A stretch of DNA of 64,000 nucleotides, taken from Desmonostoc muscorum FACHB-395 (GTDB lineage Bacteria; Cyanobacteriota; Cyanobacteriia; Cyanobacteriales; Nostocaceae). Under the pieces are notes generated by a model. The model had not been told where the DNA came from. It saw only the letters and a list, made by a program, of their open reading frames with translations, and ran no database searches. The stretch lies in contig NZ_JACJSF010000009.1 of the NCBI RefSeq assembly GCF_014698035.1, positions 62,001-126,000 on the forward strand, in the 5' to 3' direction. This document shows positions 1 to 11,078 of this stretch, piece by piece (positions within the stretch are counted from its first letter, which is position 1; every line of letters begins with the position of its first letter). A program made the position numbers and the translations under genes.

Positions 1-1086
1 ATTTTTGAAAAAACTCAGTACATCTGACAAAGCCTTGTTTCCTATTGACTATTGCCTACCTATGCACTTAGATTCAGAAATCTCAGAAATCGAAGCGAAT
101 TCCTAATATTATGATGATTTTAACAACTTAGCCTAGATATATGCGAATTTTTCCGTAATTACACGGTGACAGTACATATTAAAGTGTACTATTAATAAGA
201 TATAAATCTCCATCATTATCGAGAAAAACATTAACCGACAAAAGCCATTAGCAATTTAGCCTAAAGTATCAGCATTAAAAATAGAATTAAACTGCCGATA
301 AAATTATTTTTGCTAAATTGGTCAAAAGTATCTAGATTAACGAATAAGTGCCCCTTGGCAATGAGAAACTATATTGAATCAATTTTCGTCTGGTCTATTT
401 CCTAGAAAGTACAAGGTAATATTCTGTCAGTTGAAAATTTAACTTTTTCTTAAAAAAGAAGCAATAGCAGCAGGCAGTAGAATATATCTTATCAACAATA
501 GAACTAACAGTTTGCTAGACTCATTTTTGAAAGATACCCCGCCCCTCATAAGTAGTTTTATATGTTAACCACATAATTCGCTAAGTTGTATAATTTACAA
601 CTTTAGTGTCACAGTGTCTGAAGATAAAAACTTCAGTCCGCGAAAACTGCAAATTGTATACGCGACAGTCTAGCTTATCTTATTTGTAAAGCTATAAAAC
701 TTGAAATGATAATGCTGCCTTCGCTGTGAAGTGAAAGACAGAAACTAATTCAGAACTCCTATTAAGAGGATTTTGGGGCGTGGCTAATTATCTAATTGTA
801 CTCCTTCTTAGAGCTAGAGGTAAGAATGTGGAAATGCAGACCTTGCATTTTATGAATGGGTTGACATTACACGGTACCAAGTATTGTGTAAGCATTGATT
901 CTCATTGAAATCTCAAGTATGTAGGTTCAGTTAAAGCCATATAGTCTATTGTGAATCTTCGTTAGCCCAAATTCCAATTTTCAGAATTACCAGTAACTAG
1001 CTGGTATTTTAAGATATCTAAAAAAATGTGCTATAACGTACCGTCATAACCGTGGTTGATGGTTCGATCTTTGAAGGAGCTATGAG
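1..1086. other. Long intergenic region, no gene recognised
   Basis: This AT-rich stretch of about 1.1 kb carries no open frame of convincing length or composition on either strand, and I saw no tRNA or other structured RNA. Near its right end a TATAAC hexamer lies about 55 bases before the GTG of the deacetylase gene and could be a -10 element, but no matching -35 is clear. Its size is unusual beside the rest of the window; it may hold regulatory DNA or the remains of decayed genes. Confidence 0.5.
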
Positions 1087-1998
1087 GTGGAAAACAATAA
1101 GTCGTTTCTGTGGCCAGAAGGAATATTAATTGCACTGCTTGCTTTAGGTGGTGTTTTTAGCCTTGCTTTCATGATGCTTCTCAGACCAAATGCCTCAGAG
1201 GCTCAGAGTAGACAAAATATCGATATCAAGGATGTAGCTGCAAATGTAGGAACTCAGCAGCGCATTGAGAAATTAAAGGCGGCGATGTTTACAAGTTGGC
1301 AGCAAGAAGCACAAACAAAAGGGCTATCTTACGCTTTGCCATCACGTTTTCAAGGAGCAATAATTGAAGAGGCAAAACTAACTCAGGGTGAAAAAGTGAT
1401 TGCTCTCACCTTTGATGATGGCCCTTGGCCTGATACTACAGAGCAAGTGCTAGATATTCTGAAATCAAATAATATCAAAGGAACGTTTTTTGTTGTTGGG
1501 CAGAACCTAAAAAATTATCCAGAAATAGGAAAGAAAATTGTAACCGAAGGTCATGTCATTGCTAACCATACTTGGCATCACTGGTATCACTTCTTTAATC
1601 AACAAGCAGCAGCTTTTGAAATTGATCGCACAACAGACCTAATCTATCAAATCACAGGCGCTAAAACAAATCTCTTCCGACCGCCTGGTGGGAATCTGCA
1701 CAATGGATTGTCTGCTTATGCTAGAGGACAGAAGTATGCTGTGATCATGTGGTCGGCTGACTCAACAGACTACAAATTACCGACTGTACCAAAGTTGATA
1801 GATAACGTAATTAAAGATTCAAAACCTGGTGGTATTGTGCTAATGCATGATGGTGGTGGGAACCGTTCTCGAACTGTACAAGCCTTACCAGAAATTATTA
1901 GCAACTTTAGAAAGCAAGGCTATCGCTTTGTGACTATTCCAGAACTTTTAGAAATAGAAGATACAGGTCAAAAGTTGCTTGCTAATAAAAAGCAATAA
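1087..1998 (+). CDS. Polysaccharide deacetylase (NodB homology domain) family protein
   Basis: This is a carbohydrate esterase family 4 type enzyme, a family that removes N- or O-acetyl groups from chitin-like or cell-envelope polysaccharides. One hydrophobic segment near residues 10-32 suggests a membrane anchor or uncleaved signal, placing the catalytic domain outside the cytoplasm. The NodB motifs are in order: TFDDGP (catalytic aspartates), NHTWHH (the HTxxH metal-binding motif), RPPGG, and LMHDGG near the C-terminus. The GTG start is supported by GAAGGAG at 1073-1079. The gene stands alone and is convergent with glutamate synthase, with a hairpin terminator between them. The substrate cannot be told from sequence. 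Confidence 0.9.
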   Translation: MENNKSFLWPEGILIALLALGGVFSLAFMMLLRPNASEAQSRQNIDIKDVAANVGTQQRIEKLKAAMFTSWQQEAQTKGLSYALPSRFQGAIIEEAKLTQGEKVIALTFDDGPWPDTTEQVLDILKSNNIKGTFFVVGQNLKNYPEIGKKIVTEGHVIANHTWHHWYHFFNQQAAAFEIDRTTDLIYQITGAKTNLFRPPGGNLHNGLSAYARGQKYAVIMWSADSTDYKLPTVPKLIDNVIKDSKPGGIVLMHDGGGNRSRTVQALPEIISNFRKQGYRFVTIPELLEIEDTGQKLLANKKQ

Positions 1999-2090
1999 TT
2001 ATTAATTATGGTTAATTGGTCAATAATAATTGGCTAAAAACTAAAATTATATTTTTTGTTTAAAATACATTATTTTTGAATCACTTAAAA

Positions 2091-2120
2091 AAAGATTCCC
2101 CTTGATAAGGGGAATCTTTT
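2091..2120. terminator. Bidirectional intrinsic terminator
   Basis: A perfect 13-bp stem, AAAGATTCCCCTT pairing with AAGGGGAATCTTT around a 3-base loop, has A-rich sequence on the left and a T-run on the right. It lies between the convergent deacetylase and glutamate synthase genes and should end transcription from both sides. Confidence 0.85.
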
Positions 2121-2195
2121 TATATCTCTACTCTATTCTCAGAAGTAAGTTCAGGTGGCTACTTTAGCAATCCAAAGAGATTTTTGCTGAAGTTA

Positions 2196-5100
2196 TTAAT
2201 GACTAGTTACTAAACTAAACTCAGTTGTTTTTTCAGGATTAGCTTCGGGACTATCAGCTTCAGAAGGTGGAACCAACTGCCAGAACTTCGGCAAAAATTC
2301 TTGCCAGTTTTGCAAAATTTTCTTGGCCTTTGGTGAACCAGTGCGTTCCGCATGAGTTTGGATTAACTCTTGCAGTTGTTTTGCACCTACTTCCGTAATC
2401 ACCCGTTGGATTTTGACTATTTCCGGGTTGACTAACTCACGGAATGCGTCGTCTTCATCTAAGAAGTATGCTAGTCCGCCAGTCATTCCAGCAGCGACGT
2501 TGCGCCCTACTTTACCGAGGACGACAATCACACCACCAGTCATGTATTCACAGCAGTGATCCCCAGCGCCTTCAATCACTGCGATGCCTTTGGAGTTTCT
2601 CACAGCAAAGCGCTCTCCTGCTAGACCGTTGGCAAATAACACGCCACCAGTAGCACCATAGAGGCACGTATTACCAACTATGACATTTTTTGATGCGTTA
2701 TAGGTAGCATCAGTTGGAGGTTTGATGATGATTTCACCACCATGCATCCCTTTACCTACGTAGTCGTTTGCTTCTCCTTCTAAGGACAAACTTATGCCAG
2801 GGAGGTTAAAAGCACCAAAGCTTTGTCCAACACTACCTATGAAGTTGAGATTAATTTGTCCTTCAAAATCACTGTCACCATATTGAGAAGCGATCGCACC
2901 CGCTAATCTTGTACCCACTGTTCTGTCAGTATTGATAATTGGGTAAGTCTTGGTGACAGTAGACTGATCCCTAATAGCAGCCTGAATGTCGGGATCGGCA
3001 AGGAACTTGTCATCTAAAACCACGCCGTTGCTGTGGACTTCTTCATGCACTAACCAGCTACGATTGTCTCTGGTATCTGGCAGCTTAAGTAAACAATCAA
3101 GATTTAGTGATTGTGTTTTGGTAATTTTTGCCTCTTGGCGCAGTTTCAACAAATCTGCACGTCCAATGATTTCTGACAAAGAACGGTAGCCAAGTCGTGC
3201 TAACAAACTACGCACTTCTTCGGCGATGAAGTAAAAGAAGTTGACAACCTGTTCCGGTATTCCCGTAAACCGCTTGCGGAGTTCTTCTTTCTGGGAAGCG
3301 ACACCCACAGGGCAATTATTCGTGTGGCAGATCCGCGCCATGATGCAGCCTTCAGCAATCATGGCGATGGAACCGAAACCAAATTCTTCAGCACCCATCA
3401 ATGCACCTATTACCACGTCCCAGCCACTCTTCAGACCGCCATCTACACGTAAAACTACGCGATCGCGCAGGCTATTTTCCATCAAAACCCGATGCACTTC
3501 ACTTAAACCCAATTCCCACGGCGAACCAGCGTGTTTAATCGAACTAAGTGGCGATGCACCTGTACCACCATCATGACCAGAAATTTGGATGATATCAGCG
3601 TTTGCCTTGGCTACACCAGCAGCGATCGTGCCAATGCCAACTTCTGACACTAGCTTCACCGACACCTTTGCTTTGGGGTTAATTTGGTGCAGATCAAAAA
3701 TCAGTTGCGCTAGGTCTTCAATTGAATATATATCGTGATGCGGTGGTGGCGAAATCAGCGTTACACCTGGCTTAGAACGCCTTAACATCGCAATGTATTG
3801 GCTAACCTTGGGCCCTGGTAGTTGTCCACCTTCGCCGGGCTTGGCACCTTGGGCAATTTTGATTTCAATTTGTTTGGCGTTGACTAAGTACTCTGGTGTG
3901 ACACCAAAGCGTCCCGATGCGACTTGCTTAATAGCACTATAGGCTTTATCACCATTCCGCAATCCTTTTAAATGAGGTAGGGTTGGTGAGTTACCAGACT
4001 CGTCGACATCATCTAAAACTTTATAGCGCACTGGATCTTCGCCGCCTTCTCCAGAGTTAGATTTACCGCCAATGCGATTCATGGCGATCGCTAAAGTTTC
4101 ATGGGCTTCTCTTGACAAAGCGCCTAAAGACATGCCGCCCGTACAGAAACGTTTGACAATCTCAGCTACCGACTCTACTTCTTCTAGAGAAATTGGGGTA
4201 CGCTCACCTTGGAAATCTAGCAAGTCTCGCAATGCCGTTACTGGTCTGCCTTGGAGGTGTTTTTTGTAAACTTCGTAGTGGTCATAGTTTTTGCCATCTA
4301 GAGCTTTATGCAGCGCCTTGACCATTTCGGGGCTATTCATGTGGTACTCGCCGCCAGGACGATACTGCACAAACCCCAGGTTTTCTAACTTCTTGGTCGT
4401 TAGTTCTGGGAAAGCCTTGACGTGAAAGGAAAGTACTTCATCAGCCAGTTCGCTAATACTCAAACCACCAATGCGGGAAGTCGTACCACGAAATCCTAGT
4501 TCGATTAAATCTCCACCAATGCCAATAGCTTCAAAGATTTGGGCTGCTTGATAGCTGGAGAGCAGAGAAATTCCCATCTTGGAGAGGATTTTGAGCAAAC
4601 CTGACTCTACCGCTTTGCGATAGTTTCCTAAAGCTTGTTCTACGGTAAGGGTGGGAATTTTTTGCACCCCCATTAACTTTTGGGTTCTGGGATCAATGCA
4701 CCAATCACGCACCGTATCTAAAGCCATATACGGGCAGACTGCACCAGCGCCATAGCCAATAAGACAAGCAAAGTGATGAGTACTCCAGCATTGGGCAGTA
4801 TTAACAATTAGGGATGTTTTCATCCGCAACCCTTCCCGAATCAGGTGATGATGTACAGCACCGACTGCTAACAGGGGAGGGATGTAGGTATATTCTGTGG
4901 TGATACCATCATTTACCTTATCGGTTAAGATTAAAATCTTTGCACCTGCCCGGACTGATTCAGCTGCTTGTGCTTGTAAAGATTCGACTGCGGCTTTCAA
5001 TCCTTCAGGACCGTTGGCGATCGCAAATAGTGTTGACAACTCGGCTGTGGCAAATCCCGACAGCTTAATCGCCTCTAATTCAGCATCCGTTAACACTGGC

Positions 5101-6875
5101 GACTCAAGTTTCAATCTCCGAGCATATTCTGCTTTGGGTTCTAATAAGTTACCTCGTTCACCCAATTCGACTTTCAAAGACATCACTAGCTTTTCCCGCA
5201 GGGGATCAATTGCCGGGTTCGTCACCTGAGCAAAGCGCTGTTTGAAATAGTCATAAAGCAGGTGGGGCTTCGTTGACAGCACTGCTAAAGGAATATCATC
5301 CCCCATACAGAAAGTCGGCTCTGAACCTGCGATCGCCATTTGCTGAATCACCATTTCCACATCTTCTGTGGTGTAGCCAAAGGCGGTTTGAAGTTGAAGC
5401 AAGGTTTGCTTGTCAATTGTCACTTGTCCTTGGTCATTTGTCATTTGTCCTTTGCCATTTGCTAATGACGGATGACTAATGACTAATGACTTTAATTCTT
5501 GACGGTACTGTTGCAGCCATTCTCCATAAGGGTGCTGCTTGGCAATGCGCTGCTTAATCTCCCAATTCTTTAGCACTTCATGGTTAACTAAATCCACGGC
5601 AATCATTTGCCCAGGGCCGAGTCTACCTTTCTCGACAATATCGGCTTCTGGAAAGTCCACTACACCAGCTTCAGAAGCTACAACAATGTAGTCATCTTTG
5701 GTGATTAGGTAACGAGCAGGTCTTAAGCCATTACGATCTAATGTTGCACCAACTTTTTTGCCATCGCTGAAGACTAAAAGTGCTGGCCCGTCCCATGCTT
5801 CTTGCAAACCACTGTAATATTCGTAGAAATCAACAATTTCTGGAGATTCACGCAAAGAAGGCTGATTTTGGTAAGCTTCTGGAACCATAATCATTAAAGC
5901 TTCCAAGGGGGTGCGTCCAGAACACACCAGTAATTCCAGTACGTTATCTAGGGTAGCTGAGTCGCTGTTATCAATATGAACTAATGGCTTGAGTTCCTTG
6001 ATGCGATCGCCCCATACAGGATGATTCAGGCTAGCTTCTCGTGCCATCATCCAGTTGATATTACCCAACAAGGTATTGATTTCGCCGTTGTGACCCAAAA
6101 GCCGCATTGGTTGAGCTAGGGGCCACTTGGGCATCGTGTTGGTACTAAAGCGGCGATGATAGACAGCAAAGGCGCTTTTGTAAGCTGGATTTTTTAAATC
6201 TTGATAAAATTCTCCCAATACGGCAGAACGCACCATGCCTTTGTAGACAATTGTGCGATTTGACAACGAGCAGATATAAAATTCTTCTGAGATATTGGTT
6301 GCAACTTTACTAATTCGGCGGCGGGTAATGTACAACTGTCGTTCTAATTCATCGCCGCTTTTGTCAACAGAAGCTAACAAAACTTGTTCGATCTGGGGTT
6401 GATTTTCTCTTGCTTGTACACCCAATAAATCAGATTGCACTGGCACTACTCGCCAACCCAGTACAATTAATTTTTCTTCAGTAGCTACTTGCTCAACTGC
6501 CGCCCTAGCTTTTTGTGCTGCTTCCTGGTTTTGTGGGAGAAATATCATCCCCACAGCTATATTATTGGTGGATGGAAATTCCTTCCCTCTTTGGGCAAAG
6601 TCTTGTTGGAACAAATCCCAAGGGATAGCTGTCAATACTCCAGCCCCATCACCAGAGTCTTGATCGGCGCTACAACCTCCCCGATGTTCTAAGCAGGTTA
6701 GAGCAGCTAAGGCTTTTTCGACAATTTCGTGGCTGGTATGATTTTGACGATGAGCAATAAAACCGACACCACAGGCATCTCGTTCTTCTACTAACCACTT
6801 TTGCCCCTGATAGGTATCTCTTGAGTTGATATTTGCTGTGATTTTTTGCTCTTGATTCATCGGTTGATTATTCAT
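2196..6875 (-). CDS. glsF: Ferredoxin-dependent glutamate synthase (Fd-GOGAT)
   Basis: The enzyme makes two glutamates from glutamine and 2-oxoglutarate using reduced ferredoxin, the second half of the GS-GOGAT ammonium assimilation cycle. Its length of 1559 residues fits the single-chain ferredoxin type. A class II amidotransferase domain begins at Cys35 (DACGVGF) after a 34-residue propeptide that is presumably cleaved. The central and FMN-binding domains follow, with the three-cysteine 3Fe-4S motif C-x5-C-x4-C ([12 protein letters not shown]), then the C-terminal beta-helix domain rich in G-x-x-x-G repeats. About 26 residues near 462-489, rich in N, Q, G and K, are encoded by a dispersed repeat (see findings). 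The gene is monocistronic with a long divergent upstream region. Confidence 0.97.
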   Translation of the reverse strand: MNNQPMNQEQKITANINSRDTYQGQKWLVEERDACGVGFIAHRQNHTSHEIVEKALAALTCLEHRGGCSADQDSGDGAGVLTAIPWDLFQQDFAQRGKEFPSTNNIAVGMIFLPQNQEAAQKARAAVEQVATEEKLIVLGWRVVPVQSDLLGVQARENQPQIEQVLLASVDKSGDELERQLYITRRRISKVATNISEEFYICSLSNRTIVYKGMVRSAVLGEFYQDLKNPAYKSAFAVYHRRFSTNTMPKWPLAQPMRLLGHNGEINTLLGNINWMMAREASLNHPVWGDRIKELKPLVHIDNSDSATLDNVLELLVCSGRTPLEALMIMVPEAYQNQPSLRESPEIVDFYEYYSGLQEAWDGPALLVFSDGKKVGATLDRNGLRPARYLITKDDYIVVASEAGVVDFPEADIVEKGRLGPGQMIAVDLVNHEVLKNWEIKQRIAKQHPYGEWLQQYRQELKSLVISHPSLANGKGQMTNDQGQVTIDKQTLLQLQTAFGYTTEDVEMVIQQMAIAGSEPTFCMGDDIPLAVLSTKPHLLYDYFKQRFAQVTNPAIDPLREKLVMSLKVELGERGNLLEPKAEYARRLKLESPVLTDAELEAIKLSGFATAELSTLFAIANGPEGLKAAVESLQAQAAESVRAGAKILILTDKVNDGITTEYTYIPPLLAVGAVHHHLIREGLRMKTSLIVNTAQCWSTHHFACLIGYGAGAVCPYMALDTVRDWCIDPRTQKLMGVQKIPTLTVEQALGNYRKAVESGLLKILSKMGISLLSSYQAAQIFEAIGIGGDLIELGFRGTTSRIGGLSISELADEVLSFHVKAFPELTTKKLENLGFVQYRPGGEYHMNSPEMVKALHKALDGKNYDHYEVYKKHLQGRPVTALRDLLDFQGERTPISLEEVESVAEIVKRFCTGGMSLGALSREAHETLAIAMNRIGGKSNSGEGGEDPVRYKVLDDVDESGNSPTLPHLKGLRNGDKAYSAIKQVASGRFGVTPEYLVNAKQIEIKIAQGAKPGEGGQLPGPKVSQYIAMLRRSKPGVTLISPPPHHDIYSIEDLAQLIFDLHQINPKAKVSVKLVSEVGIGTIAAGVAKANADIIQISGHDGGTGASPLSSIKHAGSPWELGLSEVHRVLMENSLRDRVVLRVDGGLKSGWDVVIGALMGAEEFGFGSIAMIAEGCIMARICHTNNCPVGVASQKEELRKRFTGIPEQVVNFFYFIAEEVRSLLARLGYRSLSEIIGRADLLKLRQEAKITKTQSLNLDCLLKLPDTRDNRSWLVHEEVHSNGVVLDDKFLADPDIQAAIRDQSTVTKTYPIINTDRTVGTRLAGAIASQYGDSDFEGQINLNFIGSVGQSFGAFNLPGISLSLEGEANDYVGKGMHGGEIIIKPPTDATYNASKNVIVGNTCLYGATGGVLFANGLAGERFAVRNSKGIAVIEGAGDHCCEYMTGGVIVVLGKVGRNVAAGMTGGLAYFLDEDDAFRELVNPEIVKIQRVITEVGAKQLQELIQTHAERTGSPKAKKILQNWQEFLPKFWQLVPPSEADSPEANPEKTTEFSLVTSH
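5411..5490. repeat. Dispersed TCATTTGTC-type repeat inside glsF
   Basis: About 80 bases are built from variants of TCATTTGTC and ACTAATGAC. The same sequence style appears in intergenic DNA at 16433-16470 and 28285-28315. Here it is translated as part of glutamate synthase without breaking the frame. Confidence 0.75.
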
Positions 6876-7631
6876 ACCCTGTTCCTGAAGTATTGAGTTA
6901 CCAATTTTGCCACTACTTACGGGAAAAATTTCTAAATTCCACGATGGAGAAATATATAAACACCGAAATTTAGGGAAAAAAAATTTTAACTTCGGTTTTA
7001 CTTTCTTAGCTTACCCGTGTTAAAATAGTTGCGTATTTTTTATGTATTTATGCGGTGTCAGACAATTTACCTCCGCCAAGACATGATTATTGTCCTGACA
7101 GTTTCTTTTTTATATTCTGAAGCTAAGTATTTTTTCAATTACCTTTTTCCAGATGCACGGTAGCTACCCAAAGAGCCTATTTCGGCTCACCTGAAACCAA
7201 ACTCAATGCTGTTTTATGTTTTAAAGCCAAACTCATCCCGATCTGGCAATAAAATCAGCGTATTACAATATATACCCATTTGACAATTCCCAAATATTTT
7301 TGTTGTTGTCTGGAGTTTTGCTGCTTACCAGTTGTTATATTACTATTAACTAGACCTCACTGAAGTAGCAACATTCAGTCAGGATTGACTATCTTAATCC
7401 AGTTTTGATAACCAAGACTACCGTGTATAGTGTGGTTAAAATTAGTGCCAGTTAAAACACTTCTTTGCAGTCGCTTTAGCGCCTAAAATTTATTTCTCTT
7501 TAAAAGAGATAACTAGCCAGTATATATAATAGCATCTTTTTTAATAAATAAAGTCATGTTTTTTTAATATTTTCAAATAATTAGTTAGTTTATACCTTGA
7601 GGTGATAGTTTTCAAAAGTACCTAGTAAATT
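6876..7631. other. Divergent intergenic region between glsF and the glycosidase gene
   Basis: This 756-base region should hold the promoters of both divergent genes. I looked for an NtcA site of the GTA-N8-TAC form expected for a nitrogen gene and did not see a clear one. TATATAAT near 7520-7527 could be a -10 element for the rightward gene. No RNA gene or coding frame is supported. Confidence 0.45.
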
Positions 7632-9653
7632 ATGGTAAAAATGCCGAGTTGTTGCCAATCAGGGATTAGCGAACGCAGATTCTTCCGGGCTACTGTGTCA
7701 CCAATACTTTTAACATTACTGTGTTTAACCACTACTGGTGCTAGTAACGCCCAAGAGTTGCCAAAAAACAGCAAATCACTGATCTCCCAGTCAGCTGCAC
7801 CTCCTTTAACAGGGATGGTATCCTCTGGGAATCAAATTTCCATCAATGGTCGTACTTTACCAGGAACTTGGTTGCAACGGCCGGGAAAATCTGGTCAGGT
7901 GACAACTCATCTCAGTGACGGGGTATTTAGGCAATTAATTGGAGTAAATTTCTTAAACAGTAGTAGTTCAGCGAAACAACCAATACAGTGGTTTTCGTCG
8001 GTGACAACACCACTGGTTTTAGCCACCAGGCTAGTAGGAGCATATCGCTATCTGGATATCACTAATTTTGCCCAAAGATCTGGATGGCAAATCCAAGCCA
8101 ATGGGAACACCTTAGTGATTGCTACCCCAAAAGCACAAATTACGAATATTGTTCAGAGCCAGGAACCTCCAGAGGCAAGTGCCCCTTTGCAACAAAGTCG
8201 CATACTTGTAAATCTAGATCGTCCGACTCCCTGGCAAGTTGCACAAGGATCAGCGATCGCAAAACCGCAAACTCCATCTTCCGATCCAGACACACCAACC
8301 CCAAAACCCACTACACCGCCAAATCGAGAGTGGACAATTACCCTGGATGGAATAGCCGATCCCGTTTTGATAGAACGCTATACCCCCCAGCCACCAGCAG
8401 CAGCGCCAACATTACTGCCAAACCTGCTCAAACAATTATTACCAGTTACACCAACACAACCAATACCAACAGCCCCTGAACCACTTATCCGACAAGTGCA
8501 GGTGGTGAAAAACCAAACGATTATTAGTCTGAGCGTTCCCTTTGGTCTATCGCCTCAAGTTAAGACTATCGCTAACCCCAATCGCCTGATTATCGATATT
8601 CGACCCGATCCTCTAGAAGAACGAGATATTACTTGGGCCCCAGGATTACGCTGGCGACAGCATTATGTCAACTTAGGCACAGAACGTTTTCCGGTGGTTT
8701 GGTTAGAAGTTAATCCCCGTAAATTTGGGCTAACGCTGAAACCTATGTGGGCTAGTCCTGATGGGCTTGGGGGTACTGCTCCCTTAATTCAAACAGCACA
8801 ACGTTACTTAGCAGTAGCTGGAATTAACGGTGGTTATTTTAACCGCAATAATAGATTACCATTGGGTGCGATTCGTCGGGATAGTCAGTGGTTATCAGGC
8901 CCCATTCTTAACCGGGGTGCGATCGCTTGGAATGATTCAGGTCAATTTTACTTCGGTCGTCTCACCTTAGAAGAAACTTTAATTACTGCAAATAACCAGC
9001 GCTTACCAATTTTGTTTCTTAATAGTGGCTATGTCCAAAGTGGTATTGCCCGTTACACCCCAGTTTGGGGAGCAACTTACACACCCTTAACGGATAACGA
9101 AATTATCCTAGTGGTACAAAAAGACCAAATTACTCAGCAGCTACCAGGCGGCAAAGTTGGTGGGACGGCCGTTCCCATTCCCCAGGATGGCTACCTACTA
9201 ACTTTACGCGCTAACAGCGTTAGCGCTGCCTCACAGTTACCGATTGGAAGCGCAGTACGTATTTCTAGCAGCACTACTCCCACTGATTTTAGTCGTTATC
9301 CCCACATTATCGGAGCCGGGCCGCTATTAATCCAAAATCGTCAAATTGTCCTTGATGCCAAAGCAGAAAAATTCAGCAATGCCTTTATTGCAGAAAAGGC
9401 TATTCGTAGCGGTATTTGTACAACTGCAACAGGCACACTGATGATTGCTGCCGTCCATAATCGTGCTGGCGGTTATGGCCCTACATTGGCAGAACATGCC
9501 CAATTAATGCAACAGATGGGCTGTGTGGATGCCTTAAATCTGGACGGCGGTAGTTCTACCAGCCTTTATTTAGGAGGGCAACTACTTGACCGATCGCCTA
9601 GTACTGCTGCTCGTGTTCATAATGGAATTGGTATTTTCCTGAAACCACGTTAA
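7632..9653 (+). CDS. AMIN-like and phosphodiester glycosidase (NAGPA) domain protein
   Basis: The C-terminal half is a phosphodiester glycosidase domain, the family of the mammalian enzyme that uncovers mannose-6-phosphate and of bacterial exopolysaccharide proteins. Visible motifs are AVAGINGGYFNRN near residue 395 and ALNLDGGSSTSLYL near residue 635. A hydrophobic segment at about 21-40 ending in an ASNAQE-like site suggests a signal peptide. Residues about 175-285 are a Pro/Thr/Gln-rich linker. Residues about 283-333, ending NPNRLIIDIRPD, resemble an AMIN domain, which targets proteins to the periplasm or peptidoglycan. A role in envelope polysaccharide processing is inferred. An ATG at 7641 is an alternative start; neither has a good ribosome site. 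Confidence 0.85.
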   Translation: MVKMPSCCQSGISERRFFRATVSPILLTLLCLTTTGASNAQELPKNSKSLISQSAAPPLTGMVSSGNQISINGRTLPGTWLQRPGKSGQVTTHLSDGVFRQLIGVNFLNSSSSAKQPIQWFSSVTTPLVLATRLVGAYRYLDITNFAQRSGWQIQANGNTLVIATPKAQITNIVQSQEPPEASAPLQQSRILVNLDRPTPWQVAQGSAIAKPQTPSSDPDTPTPKPTTPPNREWTITLDGIADPVLIERYTPQPPAAAPTLLPNLLKQLLPVTPTQPIPTAPEPLIRQVQVVKNQTIISLSVPFGLSPQVKTIANPNRLIIDIRPDPLEERDITWAPGLRWRQHYVNLGTERFPVVWLEVNPRKFGLTLKPMWASPDGLGGTAPLIQTAQRYLAVAGINGGYFNRNNRLPLGAIRRDSQWLSGPILNRGAIAWNDSGQFYFGRLTLEETLITANNQRLPILFLNSGYVQSGIARYTPVWGATYTPLTDNEIILVVQKDQITQQLPGGKVGGTAVPIPQDGYLLTLRANSVSAASQLPIGSAVRISSSTTPTDFSRYPHIIGAGPLLIQNRQIVLDAKAEKFSNAFIAEKAIRSGICTTATGTLMIAAVHNRAGGYGPTLAEHAQLMQQMGCVDALNLDGGSSTSLYLGGQLLDRSPSTAARVHNGIGIFLKPR

Positions 9654-9711
9654 TCAGGGATTAAGGATTAGGGAGTAAGGGAAAAGAGTTTTGTCCTCAG
9701 CATGAGCAGTA

Positions 9712-9757
9712 AATTCCCAATGCCCAATGCCTAATTCCCAATGCCCAATTCCCCATC
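9712..9757. repeat. Short STRR block (TTCCCAA/TGCCCAA heptamers)
   Basis: Degenerate heptamers of the TTCCCAATGCCCAA kind follow one another in the spacer after the glycosidase gene. They belong to the same family as the arrays at 37564-37594 and 52317-52458. The rest of the 9654-9975 spacer shows nothing further that I can name. Confidence 0.7.
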
Positions 9758-9975
9758 TTTTTTTAAAGTTTAGAACAAGCTGCCGCTTTGCTTAATGAAG
9801 ACTTAGTGTAAACCTAAGAGTTTTAATAGTGATAGTTTACACCATCAGGTTTGATTTTGTTATGTTTATCAAGGTGCGAAAAAATTGCTGATTTTCAACG
9901 TTGGAACATAGCGCCAGATTTTTTATCAATAGTTAAGAGTACAGACGGTTTGTTATGTCTTCAAATGAGGTAATT

Positions 9976-10395
9976 ATGGCTCGATATCAAGAAACTACAC
10001 AGACTGACACTCTACACCTACCTTCAACTATCACTTCCAGAGGCGTTGCTGCAACTGAGTTACGTCCTTGGGGTGCTTTTACAGTTTTGGAAGAAGGGCG
10101 CGGATACAAAATCAAGCGCATCGAAGTTAAGCCCGGACACCGCCTCAGTTTACAGATGCACCACCACCGCAGCGAACACTGGATTGTCGTCTCAGGTACA
10201 GCTAGGGTAACTTGTGGCGAGAAAGAAGTATTACTGAGCAATAATGAGTCAACTTATGTACCTCAATGTACATCTCATCGTTTAGAAAATCCTGGCGTGA
10301 TTACCTTAGTGTTAATTGAAGTGCAAAATGGCGAATACTTGGGAGAGGATGACATTATCCGCTACCAAGATGACTATGCCCGAACTAAGGACTAA
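9976..10395 (+). CDS. Cupin-domain protein, type II mannose-6-phosphate isomerase-like
   Basis: A small single-domain cupin of about 139 residues matching the C-terminal isomerase domain of bifunctional mannose-1-phosphate guanylyltransferase/mannose-6-phosphate isomerases. Cupin motif 1 is visible as GHRLSLQMHHHRSEHWIVVSG, with metal-binding histidines and glutamate, and motif 2 as the stretch around PQCTSHRLENPG. In mannose metabolism it would interconvert mannose-6-phosphate and fructose-6-phosphate, but the stand-alone form may act otherwise. I chose the ATG at 9976 because GAGG lies six bases upstream; the in-frame ATG at 9955 has no such site. An 11-bp hairpin follows the gene. Confidence 0.85.
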   Translation: MARYQETTQTDTLHLPSTITSRGVAATELRPWGAFTVLEEGRGYKIKRIEVKPGHRLSLQMHHHRSEHWIVVSGTARVTCGEKEVLLSNNESTYVPQCTSHRLENPGVITLVLIEVQNGEYLGEDDIIRYQDDYARTKD

Positions 10396-10460
10396 AGTTC
10401 TAATCTAAAAACTGAATATATTTTTGTGCCAATCGTCTTTGCGAACCACTGCACCCCAGA

Positions 10461-10487
10461 AGTCCCTACCTAGTTAAGGTGGGGACT
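10461..10487 (+). terminator. Hairpin after the cupin gene
   Basis: AGTCCCTACCT pairs with AGGTGGGGACT around a 5-base loop, with one G-U pair. No strong T-run follows, so it may be a terminator or an RNA-stabilising end. Confidence 0.5.
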
Positions 10488-10623
10488 GAAGTTTGTTGTG
10501 CTATAAATGTAGTAATAGCGATCGCGCTCATGGCTTCGATAATTTGGAATTTTCGGGAAGCGAGAGTTAACCCATCTGTCTGTAAAATGAAGATGGGGTA
10601 TTCAATTGCAAAAAACGACTTCC

Positions 10624-10953
10624 ATGATTCATCTGAGTCAAGCAGCCGCGAGTGAAATTGGGCGAATAAAGTCCAAGCAGCAGCCAAATGTCTTGTTTCG
10701 ATTGGCAGTAAAACCAGGTGGCTGTTCTGGGTTATTTTATGATATGTCCTTCGATGAAACTATAAAAGTTGGCGACCAGGTTTTCAACTTGGACGAAATT
10801 CAAGTAGTCATAGATGCTACAAGCTTAAATTACCTCAACGGTTTGAGGGTAGATTATTCAGAAGACTTAATGGGTGGTGGTTTTCGCTTCCACAATCCCC
10901 AAGCGATCGCAACCTGTGGCTGTGGCAATTCTTTTTTGACAAGCAATCAATAG
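10624..10953 (+). CDS. A-type iron-sulfur cluster carrier (HesB/IscA/SufA family)
   Basis: This family carries or transfers Fe-S clusters to target proteins in the cytoplasm. The protein is about 109 residues and has the three conserved cysteines, one in KPGGCSGLFY and two in the C-terminal CGCGNSF motif. The ATG at 10624 (MIHLSQAAASEIGRI) matches the usual start of the family; a TTG at 10606 would add six residues and looks less likely. It is not next to suf or isc genes and lies 125 bases before the str operon, which has its own promoter. Whether it is the SufA or IscA paralogue cannot be decided here. Confidence 0.92.
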   Translation: MIHLSQAAASEIGRIKSKQQPNVLFRLAVKPGGCSGLFYDMSFDETIKVGDQVFNLDEIQVVIDATSLNYLNGLRVDYSEDLMGGGFRFHNPQAIATCGCGNSFLTSNQ

Positions 10954-10998
10954 TCCTTAATTAGCGATCATTTGCTAATAACAAAGGAAAAATTACAA

Positions 10999-11028
10999 TT
11001 GACATAAAACACTAAAAAACGATATAAT
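10999..11028 (+). promoter_or_regulatory. Sigma-70-type promoter of the str operon
   Basis: TTGACA at 10999-11004 and TATAAT at 11023-11028, both perfect consensus hexamers, are separated by 18 bases. Transcription should start near 11035, about 45 bases before rpsL. This is the clearest promoter in the window. Confidence 0.8.
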
Positions 11029-11078
11029 CAGGATTTGTTAAAACTTAGACATATAAGCAGCTTTACGCGCTGTAACTC

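Noticed and set aside
6876-7631. Search for an NtcA site (GTA-N8-TAC) upstream of glsF
   Set aside because: Near matches have the wrong spacing (for example N10), so no site is claimed.
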